64,000 bases of DNA, from assembly GCA_965277535.1 (NCBI GenBank), contig OZ255825.1:3224001-3288000 (forward strand), read 5' to 3'. The DNA is from Ilyomonas sp965277535. GTDB taxonomy: Bacteria; Bacteroidota; Bacteroidia; Chitinophagales; Chitinophagaceae. The notes under the pieces are model-generated. The model made no database searches and had not been told where the DNA came from. It saw only the letters and a program-made list of their open reading frames with translations. The stretch's first letter is position 1. Every line of letters begins with the position of its first letter. Positions 7,706-16,129 of this stretch are shown piece after piece. A program made the position numbers and the translations under genes.

Positions 7706-8809
7706 CTAACTTTCCTGCAGTTGTGCCGCGAGTGCAGGATAATCGGTATATCCTTTTTCGCCCGGTGTATAAAACGTATTTTGATCGGGTTGGTTGAGAT
7801 CAGCGTCAATCTCAATACGCTTTACAAAATCAGGATTGGCAAGAATTGAACGACCAAACGCTACCAGTTCGCCCTTACCTGCTTCGAGGTCCGCTTCAGC
7901 ACGGGCAGCGTCATAACCGCCAGACAAGATAATTGTGCTGCCGAAGGCCTCACGAATGGCCTCTTTGATGCTTTGCGGCACAAGGGGCGCACCCATTGAA
8001 GAATGATCTACGATGTGTATATAAGCTATGCCAATTTCTTTAAGTCCTTTAGCAAGCTCGGTATATTGCTGCTGCGTAGTGGCATCCGGTATGATATCGT
8101 TAAACACTCCAAACGGCGATAAACGAATGCCGGTTTTATCTTTCCCTATCACTTCAGCAACAGCCGCTGCTACTTCCAGTACAAAACGGTTACGGTTTTG
8201 GGGAGAGCCGCCATATTTATCAGTGCGTTGGTTGGATGCCGAATTTAAAAACTGCTCGAGCAGGTAACCGTTAGCGCTATGCAATTCAACACCATCAAAA
8301 CCAGCTTCTACAGCACATTTTGCAGTGTGAGCAAATTCCGCAATTAATGCAGGTATATCTTCTGTAGCTACTTCTTTTGGAACCGGCAATGGCTGCATTC
8401 CCTGCTGATCTGTGTACATTTGTGTATTGGCTGCTGCAATGGCTGAAGCACCAATAACTTCTGCGCCATCAGGCAGGTTTAACGGATGGGTAATTCTGCC
8501 CGTATGCATAAGCTGAACAAAAATGTTACCGCCGTTTGCATGTACTGCATCCGTTACTTTTTTCCATGCCTGTGTTTGTTCTTTACTGTATAAACCCGGA
8601 ATGCGTGCATAACCAAGTCCGTTTGGTGAGGGTGAAACGCCTTCTGTAACAATTAAGCCGGCCGTTGCACGGTTGCCATAATAAGTTGCCATCATTTCGT
8701 TGGGAATATTGCCGGTGGCGCGGCTGCGTGTCATGGGTGCCATTACAATCCTGTTTCGCAATGTAACGTTGCCTAATCTGTACTGGCTGAACAGAAGCGG
8801 ATAAGTCAT
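7706..8809 (-). CDS. nemA: Old yellow enzyme family alkene reductase (NemA-like)
   Basis: 367 residues, the usual size for the family. An FMN-dependent oxidoreductase that reduces activated C=C bonds (enals, enones, maleimides, nitro esters) with NAD(P)H. Visible signatures are MAPMTRSRA near the N-terminus, the substrate-binding pair in ELHSANGYLLEQF (His and Asn), the proton-donor Tyr in RTDKYGG, and the FMN phosphate segment LSGGYD. Transcribed divergently from an HxlR-type regulator whose operators lie between them, so it is probably induced by electrophiles through that regulator. A terminator follows. The symbol is by family likeness; the natural substrate is unknown. Confidence 0.9.
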   Translation of the reverse strand: MTYPLLFSQYRLGNVTLRNRIVMAPMTRSRATGNIPNEMMATYYGNRATAGLIVTEGVSPSPNGLGYARIPGLYSKEQTQAWKKVTDAVHANGGNIFVQLMHTGRITHPLNLPDGAEVIGASAIAAANTQMYTDQQGMQPLPVPKEVATEDIPALIAEFAHTAKCAVEAGFDGVELHSANGYLLEQFLNSASNQRTDKYGGSPQNRNRFVLEVAAAVAEVIGKDKTGIRLSPFGVFNDIIPDATTQQQYTELAKGLKEIGIAYIHIVDHSSMGAPLVPQSIKEAIREAFGSTIILSGGYDAARAEADLEAGKGELVAFGRSILANPDFVKRIEIDADLNQPDQNTFYTPGEKGYTDYPALAAQLQES

Positions 8810-8859
8810 AATAATAAATTTTGTTTTTATTTAAGTTGAACAAAAGCTTAAAAGAGTGT

Positions 8860-8927
8860 AAGTAAAGTGTTACTTTTACTTGCAAAGTGCAAGTGCAAAC
8901 ATAGTGTATTACTTGTAAAATGCAAGT
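8860..8927. promoter_or_regulatory. HxlR-type operator array between divergent genes
   Basis: Two matching palindromes: ACTTGCAaagTGCAAGT (8878-8894, perfect) and ACTTGTAaaaTGCAAGT (8911-8927, one mismatch), centred 33 bases apart, about three helical turns. A weaker dyad AAGTAA-agtg-TTACTT lies at 8860-8875. The array occupies the promoter region shared by the OYE gene and the regulator gene at 8935. This fits binding of a dimeric winged-helix regulator and autoregulation. Confidence 0.75.
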
Positions 8928-8934
8928 ATAATTT

Positions 8935-9369
8935 ATGAAAAAGGGAAAGGAAGAAATATACTGTCGTTCGCATTGTGCCATTAGTATGGCATTAGAATGC
9001 ATTGGCGATAAATGGTCGTTGCTCATTCTTCGCGACCTGATGTTTACCAGCAAACGTACTTACGGCGAGTTGCAATCATCTGACGAAAAGATTGCTACCA
9101 ATATACTCGCTGCCAGGCTGCAGACACTTGAAGTAAAAGGTATTATACGAAAAACGACTGATCCGGAAAATGGCAGGAGAAACTTGTATTTTCTTACAGA
9201 AAAAGGAATTGATTTATTGCCGGTTATTATTGAACTAAGGCAGTGGATAGCAAAGCACGAGCCGCAGGCACATATTTGTGCTGAACAGATAATGGTAACC
9301 GATAAAAACCGTAAAGAAGTATTAAAAGCGTTCAGGAAAAAATTAAAAGCAGAACATATTGTAAAATAA
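8935..9369 (+). CDS. HxlR family winged-helix transcriptional regulator
   Basis: 144 residues. The HxlR signature is plain: CRSHCAISMALECIGDKWSLLILRDL near the start, then a winged helix with YGELQ, ILAARLQTLEVKGII and YFLTEKGIDLLPVI. Members are redox- or aldehyde-responsive dimers that often use cysteines; Cys10, Cys14 and Cys21 are candidates here. It is divergent from the old yellow enzyme gene and almost certainly binds the palindromes between them. The ATG at 8935 sits only 7 bases after the second palindrome, so bound protein would block its own promoter. Confidence 0.9.
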   Translation: MKKGKEEIYCRSHCAISMALECIGDKWSLLILRDLMFTSKRTYGELQSSDEKIATNILAARLQTLEVKGIIRKTTDPENGRRNLYFLTEKGIDLLPVIIELRQWIAKHEPQAHICAEQIMVTDKNRKEVLKAFRKKLKAEHIVK

Positions 9370-9413
9370 ACTTGAAGTGTTACGGTTTGTAAGCCGGATT
9401 CACATCTTTGTTA

Positions 9414-9505
9414 GGTTCCAGCATTGTTTTCTGAAAGTGACGATGCGGGTAAAGCAGTAACCTTAATAGTATAATGCATCGTCCTCGACCGACGATGCCG
9501 GAACT
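9414..9505. repeat. Intergenic GGTTCC/GGAACT repeat, copy B (full length)
   Basis: 92 bases starting ggttccagcattg and ending gacgatgccggaact, so the termini are inverted repeats. It aligns along its full length with the interrupted copy C once the MITE is removed from the latter. The similarity extends upstream through cacatcttt. No protein is encoded; the rest of 9370-9621 shows nothing clear. Confidence 0.75.
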
Positions 9506-9621
9506 AAGAAAGTCAGATGTTCAATTTTGTGATGGCAAAGGCAAAGCAAAATAGATGTTACTTCTTCACTTCTCAATAAAAAAAGATTGATATATTCGTT
9601 ATTATCTAAACTGGGTTATCT

Positions 9622-10560
9622 ATGGTTTATGAAATAAAACTGGCAGGTGCTGAACAGGATGATGGTAAAATAGAATTGCCACGTCTTGCATTATTATCAC
9701 AAGCCATTAATGATATTGCCAAAGGTGCGCTGCAAATCAGGTTATTAGGTGTGAGCAGCAGGAGTGGAAAGACCTCTGAAAAGTTTACGCAGGCGTTGAT
9801 TATAAAACTGTCTGATGTAAAGAAAGGAGTGGGAGAAAGTGAAAACACCATCCTGGAGCTGGAATGTGATGCGTTTGCCAATACGTTGGGCGGGCAACAA
9901 GGGAATCTGTTCTACCCTGAACAATGGAAAGAACTGCCGAACCAGACGCCGGTAGCTCTGGTAATGGAAACATTCAGGGAGGCGTTGAATGGTGGTGAGG
10001 AAGCTAATTATCTGGACAAATCTTTAGTGAAGAAATTGCGGGGATTTGAACGTATCTTTCTAAACAATGAAGAGCAAATTACGTTTTCAAACAGAGGTAG
10101 TATTCCAGACATTAAACTACAAAAGAAAGACTTTACAAAGATCCAGTCTTTAGAAGAAAGTCTACCAGAACCACAGGCAATGATTTTAAACGGCGTAGTA
10201 GATGAACTAAAATTCTCAAAGCTACGAGTAACCATAAGCACGAAAGAAGGTGTTGTTAACGGCATTATCAGTGATGAATTGGAACCTTATGATATATCGA
10301 AATATTGGGGAAAAGAAGTAACTCTTGCCGGCACTGCCTATTATCAACCAAATGGTAAGATGTCTTTTCTGTACATAGAAAGAATTTATGAGCCTGATGA
10401 GGCGGATATTTATTTTTCTAAAACACAAAAAAATGAAACTGTAGAGCAACAGATAAAGAAACAACAAGCACAATTAAAACAAGCCAACCATTTAAACGAT
10501 ATAGTAGGTATGTGGCCAGGTGAAGAGAGTATTGAAGAAATTGTAAACTCACTTGACTGA
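9622..10560 (+). CDS. Hypothetical protein paired with a PIN-domain gene
   Basis: 312 residues, not recognised. It is soluble, with no signal peptide or membrane segment. A mixed alpha/beta body ends in a Gln/Lys-rich helix (QQIKKQQAQLKQ) and a short acidic tail. The segment ELKFSKLRVTISTKEG...GKEVTLAGTAYYQPNGK (about 200-255) has the alternating beta pattern of an OB-like or small barrel fold, which is only a guess. Its stop codon overlaps the PIN gene start by one base (TGATG), which indicates translational coupling. An antitoxin or regulatory partner role is inferred from that linkage; at 312 residues it is much larger than usual VapB antitoxins. Confidence 0.7.
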   Translation: MVYEIKLAGAEQDDGKIELPRLALLSQAINDIAKGALQIRLLGVSSRSGKTSEKFTQALIIKLSDVKKGVGESENTILELECDAFANTLGGQQGNLFYPEQWKELPNQTPVALVMETFREALNGGEEANYLDKSLVKKLRGFERIFLNNEEQITFSNRGSIPDIKLQKKDFTKIQSLEESLPEPQAMILNGVVDELKFSKLRVTISTKEGVVNGIISDELEPYDISKYWGKEVTLAGTAYYQPNGKMSFLYIERIYEPDEADIYFSKTQKNETVEQQIKKQQAQLKQANHLNDIVGMWPGEESIEEIVNSLD

Positions 10561-11013
10561 TGAAGAGATTTTTACTCGACACGGGCGTATTGGTTCACTA
10601 CGCACGGAAAAGTACTTTATACAAGCAAATAGAAGCAGAACAAGGACTTTCTCAACCTGATACTTTATCAATGATTTCAGTGGTTACAATCGCCGAAATC
10701 ATTTCTTTCGGCATACAGCACAACTGGGGGCAACAAAAAATACAGGATGTTGAAAACCTGTTTAAGAAAATCATTACCATTGATATTAATACAGGTGATA
10801 ACGCCTTAATTAGAGCTTATGCAAACTTTGATGCCTATAGTAAAAACAAGCTTTCTGGCTCACCTTTGGGAAGCAGTATTACTATGGGGAAAAAATGATT
10901 TGTGGATAGCTGCAACTGCTTTTGTTGCTAATGCAACTTTACTTACTATTGACGGAGATTTCGACCATCTACATGGCAGATTTATACAAGTTGTAAAATA
11001 TCAGCAGCAGTAA
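10560..11013 (+). pseudogene. PIN-domain (VapC-like) nuclease gene, frameshifted
   Basis: The first frame encodes FLLDTGVLVHYAR (Asp7) and TIAEIISFG, the first two acidic sites of a PIN nuclease, then stops at 10898. The remaining signature, NDLWIAATAFVANATLLTIDGDFDHL with the last two acidic positions, continues in another frame to 11013. The frames join perfectly if one A is removed from the A6 run at 10890-10895 (GGGG-AAAAAA-TGA). So the gene is broken by a one-base insertion, or decoded by frameshifting, or there is a sequencing error. An intact product would be about 150 residues, normal for VapC-type RNases. It is coupled to the 312-residue gene upstream. Confidence 0.85.
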
Positions 11014-11018
11014 AAGTG

Positions 11019-11081
11019 CCCAAGTTCTTCGAGATGTTATCTCCCAAGTTCTTCGAGATGTTAGCGCAGCGCATTTCGAAG
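11019..11081. repeat. REP-like hairpin with a tandem partial copy
   Basis: A 21-base unit cccaagttcttcgagatgtta occurs at 11019-11039 and again at 11043-11063. The second copy continues into a hairpin, CTTCGAGATG (11051-11060) pairing with CATTTCGAAG (11072-11081) around an AGCGCAGCG-type loop. This resembles REP-type palindromes. No coding potential. Confidence 0.55.
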
Positions 11082-11255
11082 TAAGGATAAAGTGATTCTC
11101 TGAATCATATAGGACTTTCAACTACAATTTTTCTTCAATAGCTTTTGTGTGTTGGCTACGAGAGATTGCGGCCTTTACATAATGGGCAGCTTATACAAGG
11201 CAGGAGTGCTTATCGTTCCGGCATCACCACTTATCTTACCATCACATCTTTTTAA

Positions 11256-11530
11256 GGTTCCAGCATCGTCTCCTGAAAATTTAGAATAACCCATAAAAAT
11301 TTATATGGTATTAGCATTGATAATTAATGCCTTTTTAAACAGGATGACCAATAAAGCACCGGATTCGGTCTAAAGCATCAATGTAAAACACAGTCGATTT
11401 GTATTCGATTTTCTATTATATTTTGATACTCATACCTTTTTATGGGTTATCCTAAACCTGAAAGAAACGATGCAGGTAAATCAAGAACCTCAATAGTAAC
11501 GCATCGTTCTCTCCCGACGATGCTGAAATT
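11256..11530. repeat. Intergenic GGTTCC repeat, copy C, interrupted by a MITE
   Basis: The left part (11256-11278) begins ggttccagcatcgtctcctg. The right part (11457-11530) begins cctgaaagaaacgatgcagg and ends gacgatgctgaaatt. Joining them after removing one CCTGAAA restores a sequence collinear with copy B at 9414-9505. Confidence 0.75.
11280..11456. mobile_element. MITE-like non-autonomous element with target duplication
   Basis: 177 bases bounded by 20-base terminal inverted repeats: TTTAGAATAACCCATAAAAA (11280-11299) and TTTTTATGGGTTATCCTAAA (11437-11456), 19 of 20 matching. The seven bases CCTGAAA occur on both sides (11272-11278 and 11457-11463), as expected of a target-site duplication; one extra A separates the left duplication from the repeat. 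The interior is AT-rich with no ORF. The rest of 11082-11768 shows no gene. Confidence 0.75.
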
Positions 11531-11753
11531 AAAAAACATTACATTCAATAGCATGAGTATTACATTCAAAAGCATGGGCATTGCAGACTATTCGACATTC
11601 GTTGCGAACAGCTTGACATATATTTTCCCATCAATACTGGTAGATTGCATCTATCGGTGATTTTTTGAAATGTATTCTTCTTTACACCTCAAATTGTGTT
11701 TCAACTTTACATCTTCCTTATTTCATCCTCTCTTTATTTTATTGATCGCTTTG

Positions 11754-11761
11754 TATCTTTG
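11754..11761 (+). promoter_or_regulatory. -7 box of mtaB, near-leaderless start
   Basis: TATCTTTG matches the Bacteroidota TAnnTTTG box exactly. It lies only 7 bases before the proposed mtaB ATG, so the transcript would have almost no leader. No convincing -33 TTG was seen. Confidence 0.45.
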
Positions 11762-11768
11762 CCCGCTT

Positions 11769-13046
11769 ATGCAAACAAAGCGTTCGGTGGCATTTCATAC
11801 GTTGGGTTGCAAGCTCAATTTTTCAGAAACATCAGCCCTTTCAAGGCAGTTGGAGAGAGATGGTTTTGAAAAAAAAGGGTTTGACGATATAGCCGATGTG
11901 TATGTCATCAACACCTGTTCTGTTACCGACAATGCCGATAAAGAATGTCGCCAGTTGGTGCGCCGCATTCAACGCAAATCGCCCCAAAGCGTTGTTGTTA
12001 TCACCGGCTGTTATGCGCAACTAAAGCCAAAAGAAATTGCCGGAATTGAAGGCGTTGATTTGGTGCTGGGCGCGGCAGAAAAATTCAATCTTAGCCAGCA
12101 TTTAAAAGAATTTACCAAAGGCGATTCTACCAAAATCAGTAGCTGCGATATTGAAGACGTAAGCGGTTTTCATTCTTCGTTTTCCCTTACCGACAGAACA
12201 CGAACGTTTTTAAAAGTGCAGGATGGCTGCGATTACAATTGCTCGTTTTGCACCATCCCGATGGCGCGTGGTAAAAGTCGCAGTGATAGGATTGAAAACG
12301 TTGTTGCCAATGCAAAACAGTTGGCTCAAAAAGGCGTAAAAGAAATTGTACTTACCGGTGTAAATCTTGGCGATTTTGGCAAAGGCGCTGATGGCAATAA
12401 ACAGCACGAAGAAAGCTTTTTTGATTTGATTCAAAAGTTAGATGAGGTAGAGAACATTGAGCGTTTCCGCATTTCATCCATCGAACCGAATTTGTTGTCG
12501 GAAAGCATCATTCGCTTTGTGGCAAATAGCCATAAATTCATGCCTCATTTTCACATACCTCTGCAAAGCGGAAGCAATGCAGTATTGGGTTTGATGCGTC
12601 GCCGCTATCGTCGTGAGTTGTATGCCGAAAAAGTGGTTTTCATCAAACATTTGATGCCGCATTGTGCCATTGGTGTAGATGTTATTGTTGGATTTCCATC
12701 CGAAACGGATGAACATTTTGAAGAGACATTTCAGTTTCTTCACAACCTCGATGTAAGCTATCTGCATGTGTTTACGTATTCGGAAAGAGACAATACCAAA
12801 GCGTTGGAAATACTCCCTGTTATCCCTGTTAACATAAGACATCAGCGAAATAAAATACTGCGCAATTTATCTTACATGAAATTGCAGCACTTCACGCAAC
12901 AACATGCCGGAGAAATGAGAGGCGTGTTGTTTGAAGAAGCAGATAAAAATAGCATGATGGAAGGCTACACTGATAATTACATCCGCATTACTGCACCGTA
13001 CAAAAAAGAATGGGTAAATGAAATTGTACAATGGAAGATTGTATAA
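11769..13046 (+). CDS. mtaB: tRNA (N6-threonylcarbamoyladenosine37-C2)-methylthiotransferase MtaB
   Basis: 425 residues from the ATG at 11769. A longer frame opens at 11670, but its first 33 residues are hydrophobic and unlike the family, whose members start at VAFHTLGCKLNFSE. This radical-SAM enzyme adds a methylthio group to t6A37 in tRNAs that read ANN codons. The N-terminal MTTase domain has Cys ligands in TLGCKLN, INTCSVT and ITGCYAQ. The radical SAM cluster motif is CDYNCSFC. A TRAM-like C-terminal segment follows. Two iron-sulphur clusters are expected. Soluble, monocistronic. Confidence 0.95.
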   Translation: MQTKRSVAFHTLGCKLNFSETSALSRQLERDGFEKKGFDDIADVYVINTCSVTDNADKECRQLVRRIQRKSPQSVVVITGCYAQLKPKEIAGIEGVDLVLGAAEKFNLSQHLKEFTKGDSTKISSCDIEDVSGFHSSFSLTDRTRTFLKVQDGCDYNCSFCTIPMARGKSRSDRIENVVANAKQLAQKGVKEIVLTGVNLGDFGKGADGNKQHEESFFDLIQKLDEVENIERFRISSIEPNLLSESIIRFVANSHKFMPHFHIPLQSGSNAVLGLMRRRYRRELYAEKVVFIKHLMPHCAIGVDVIVGFPSETDEHFEETFQFLHNLDVSYLHVFTYSERDNTKALEILPVIPVNIRHQRNKILRNLSYMKLQHFTQQHAGEMRGVLFEEADKNSMMEGYTDNYIRITAPYKKEWVNEIVQWKIV

Positions 13047-13158
13047 TATTTCGGGCAAAAACAAATCATAAGAACCATAGGCTTTCTCAATAACAGGCGA
13101 GGCGTAATCATTGCTTCTCTTTGCTTATCTTCATCTTCACAAACCACTACCATTTTAC

Positions 13159-14712
13159 ATGAAAAGATTGCTGCTGTTGATTGTTTCTACTGCTTTTGTT
13201 TTTGCCTCAATTTTCGCACAGAAACAAACCAACATTGTTCAAACTGAAGAAGGAAAGATATCCGGCACAACCAATGCTGATAACACCGTGCGCATTTACA
13301 AAGGCATTCCCTTTGCCGCACCGCCGGTAGGAACTTTGCGGTGGAAAGCACCTCAACCGGTAGCGGATTGGCAAGGCGTGAAGCAGTGCGATGCCTTTGC
13401 TGCCAGCCCGATGCAAAACAAACCGGTGCCCTTTGCCATGTACACCGTGCCCTATTTGATTCCGGCATCACCCATCTCTGAAGATTGCTTGTACCTGAAT
13501 GTGTGGTCGCCCGCACAAAATTTGAACAAAAACAAACCCGTAATGGTTTGGATTTATGGTGGCGGCTTTACTTCAGGCGGCACTGCCTGTCCTATTTATG
13601 ATGGCGAAAACATGGCTAAGAAAGGTGTTGTTTTTGTTTCCATTCCTTATCGTGTTGGCGTGTTTGGCTTTCTGGCACATCCGCAGTTGTCAAAGGAATC
13701 AGGCGGCAAAGCATCGGGCAATTATGCTTTTCTCGATCAGTTGGCGGCTTTGCATTGGGTGCAGCAAAACATCAATGCTTTTGGCGGCGATCCAGCCAAT
13801 GTTACCATCATTGGTCAGTCAGCTGGTGCGTTTAGTGTGAATGCATTGGTAGCATCACCGTTGGCGAAAGGTTTGTTCAGCAAAGCCATTGCGGAAAGTG
13901 GCGGCATGTTTAGTGCCGATGGCAGAACGATGAGCCTTGCCAATGCTGAAAAGAGTGGAGAAGCGTGGATGCAAAAGATAGCTGACACTTCAATAGATGA
14001 ATTGCGAAAAATGCCTGCCGATTCATTGCAAAAGTTATCGGCTTCATTTGCTGCCGGTCCTGTAATTGATGGTTATGTGTTGCCGAAAGATATTTATACC
14101 ATTTTTAATAACGATGAGCAAAACGATGTGCCAATCATTACTGGCTGGAACAAGGACGATGGCTTTCCTTCTGCGCCGGTGGATAGCGCTGCTTATGTTT
14201 CTCAGGCAAAACAAAAATATGGCTCACTTACAGATGCTTATTTGGAAGCGTTTCCTGCGGGCTCAAAAGAGGTGATTGGTAAATCAATGTTTGCTTTGAA
14301 CCGCGACAATTTGTTTGCGTGGCAGGCTTATACATGGGCAAGGCTGCAAACAACAAAAGGGCATCATCCGGTGTATGTGTATTTGTTCAGTCAAACCGCG
14401 CCGGGCGAGGAACAATATGGTGCTTTTCATTCGTCTGAAATTCCATTTGCTTTAAATACTTTGTATACCTGGAAGAACAATTGGAGTGATGCCGATAAAA
14501 AACTGGCGGATGTTATGAGCGACTACTGGACTAATTTTGCAAAGACCGGAAACCCAAACGGGGCTTCACTTCCGGCGTGGCAAGCTTATTCACCTGATGA
14601 AAATAAAGTAATGGTTTTGAAAGATGATGCACAAATCATGCAACCCATTGAAGCCGATAAAGAGTTTCGGTTTTTGGATGAATACCAGGAAAGTTTGCGA
14701 AAGAAAGAATAG
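13159..14712 (+). CDS. Secreted carboxylesterase / type B lipase family protein
   Basis: 517 residues from the ATG at 13159, which begins a signal peptide (MKRLLLLIVSTAFVFASIFA). Alpha/beta-hydrolase of the type B carboxylesterase (para-nitrobenzyl esterase) family. The nucleophile elbow is GQSAGAF, the oxyanion hole WIYGGGF, and SEDCLYLNVW is the family signature. A catalytic acid is expected in the middle third, and the catalytic His is in GAFHSSEIPF. It hydrolyses ester bonds outside the cytoplasm; the substrate cannot be inferred. Single gene, no evident operon. Confidence 0.92.
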   Translation: MKRLLLLIVSTAFVFASIFAQKQTNIVQTEEGKISGTTNADNTVRIYKGIPFAAPPVGTLRWKAPQPVADWQGVKQCDAFAASPMQNKPVPFAMYTVPYLIPASPISEDCLYLNVWSPAQNLNKNKPVMVWIYGGGFTSGGTACPIYDGENMAKKGVVFVSIPYRVGVFGFLAHPQLSKESGGKASGNYAFLDQLAALHWVQQNINAFGGDPANVTIIGQSAGAFSVNALVASPLAKGLFSKAIAESGGMFSADGRTMSLANAEKSGEAWMQKIADTSIDELRKMPADSLQKLSASFAAGPVIDGYVLPKDIYTIFNNDEQNDVPIITGWNKDDGFPSAPVDSAAYVSQAKQKYGSLTDAYLEAFPAGSKEVIGKSMFALNRDNLFAWQAYTWARLQTTKGHHPVYVYLFSQTAPGEEQYGAFHSSEIPFALNTLYTWKNNWSDADKKLADVMSDYWTNFAKTGNPNGASLPAWQAYSPDENKVMVLKDDAQIMQPIEADKEFRFLDEYQESLRKKE

Positions 14713-14812
14713 TAGAATAATGTTTTGTTTTGTGTGTTGTTGGTAAGAAACACTACCAATTGTGTAGCAAATAAATATTTGGCAACCTGTATATTGCAAC
14801 CAACGATTGTTT

Positions 14813-15976
14813 ATGAGCACAAATACAGTAAGTTCTGTTTTTTCTGATTCAAAAAGTCATTATAAAATATTAGACGGATTGCGTGGCGTAGCTGCCATTA
14901 TGGTGATTTGCATGCACATAATGGAGCCTTTTGCAGGCGGCGATGCCACTAAAATGTATATCAATCATGGTTACCTCGCAGTTGATTTTTTCTTTTTATT
15001 ATCAGGCTTCGTCATTGCGCATGCTTATGATGACAGGTGGAACAAAATGAGCATAAAAGATTTTTTTAAACGCAGGTTGATTCGTTTGCACCCGATGATC
15101 ATTATTGGTATGACCATCGGCGCGATTTGTTTTTATTTTAGTGCATCCGATGTTGTGTTTCCACCCATCAGCGGCACACCGGTTTGGAAACTGATATTGG
15201 TAATGCTTATCGGATATACATTAATACCGGTTCCATTATCACTCGATATAAGAGGCTGGGGTGAAATGCACCCGCTGGATGGTCCGGCATGGACACTTTT
15301 CTTTGAATACATTGCCAACATCATGTACGCACTCGTCTTAAGAAGAACATCCAGAACGGTGCTCAGGATACTTGTACTGATTGCAGCCGCAGCTTTACTA
15401 CAATATGAGGTAACTAACAAGAACGGAGATTTAATTGGTGGTTGGTCTGTTACGCCGGAGCAGTTGCGCATTGGTTTTACAAGATTGTGCTATCCTTTTC
15501 TTGCAGGTATGTTATTGGCACGTGTTATAAAGCCGGGCAATATGGGCAATACATTTATCCCGGGCAGTTTGTTGCTCGTCGTTATCCTCTCAATTCCAAG
15601 AATTGGCGGCAGCAACACAGAATATTTTTGGATGAATGGACTGTATGAAGCCCTGAGCATCATCATCGTTTTTCCTGTCATTGTTTACCTCGGTGCGAGT
15701 GGTAGCCTGCAAAATAAAAGGGTGGAAGCCGTTTGCCGCTTTTTAGGGGATATTTCCTATCCTGTTTACATTATTCATTATCCTCTTATTTACATATTTT
15801 TTGCATGGGTAGTAGATGGCCACAAAACAGTGGCGCAAGGATGGCCGTATGGTTTGCTTCTATTGATCAGTGCTGTTGCGCTGGCTTATTTGTTTTTAAA
15901 ACTGTATGACTTGCCGGTCAGAAAGTGGCTTGCAAAAAAACTCTTACCGGGGAAGAAAGTGCCGGCACAAGTATAG
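14813..15976 (+). CDS. Acyltransferase 3 family membrane protein
   Basis: 387 residues from the ATG at 14813 (a TTG lies 6 bases upstream). The family signatures are LDGLRGVAAIMVICMHIMEP at the N-terminus and FFFLLSGFVIAHAY in the second membrane segment. About ten membrane helices are visible. These inner-membrane O-acyltransferases transfer acetyl or other acyl groups to exported sugars, lipids or peptidoglycan. The acceptor cannot be told from sequence. The C-terminus is short and basic, without an SGNH extension. Separated from the esterase by 100 bases; co-transcription possible. Confidence 0.9.
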   Translation: MSTNTVSSVFSDSKSHYKILDGLRGVAAIMVICMHIMEPFAGGDATKMYINHGYLAVDFFFLLSGFVIAHAYDDRWNKMSIKDFFKRRLIRLHPMIIIGMTIGAICFYFSASDVVFPPISGTPVWKLILVMLIGYTLIPVPLSLDIRGWGEMHPLDGPAWTLFFEYIANIMYALVLRRTSRTVLRILVLIAAAALLQYEVTNKNGDLIGGWSVTPEQLRIGFTRLCYPFLAGMLLARVIKPGNMGNTFIPGSLLLVVILSIPRIGGSNTEYFWMNGLYEALSIIIVFPVIVYLGASGSLQNKRVEAVCRFLGDISYPVYIIHYPLIYIFFAWVVDGHKTVAQGWPYGLLLLISAVALAYLFLKLYDLPVRKWLAKKLLPGKKVPAQV

Positions 15977-16129
15977 CGATCAACAAGAACCTGCGTTCTT
16001 CGGGGTTTATACAACGCCGGGTTTACGTTGGAAGACTCCGCTGCGAAAATAAAAAGGAAAATATTTTAGTTGTCCATCGCTTGTTAAATGATCTGAACAA
16101 AACGACGTAAAAGATAAAACGAGCTTCTT

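Noticed and set aside
10890..10898. Programmed frameshift as the preferred explanation for the PIN gene
   Set aside because: The A6-TGA context could permit slippage, but a plain indel or sequencing error explains it as well; reported as a pseudogene with the alternative noted.
11019..11063. Possible CRISPR-like repeat
   Set aside because: Only two units with a 3-base spacer and no cas genes; better explained as a REP-type repeat with slippage.
11442..11660. 72-codon ORF beginning in the MITE
   Set aside because: It runs across the MITE end and the repeat copy C, so it is a by-product of those elements.
13187..13516. Minus-strand ORFs inside the esterase gene
   Set aside because: Cys/Trp/Arg-rich translations typical of antisense shadows; the + strand esterase is unambiguous.
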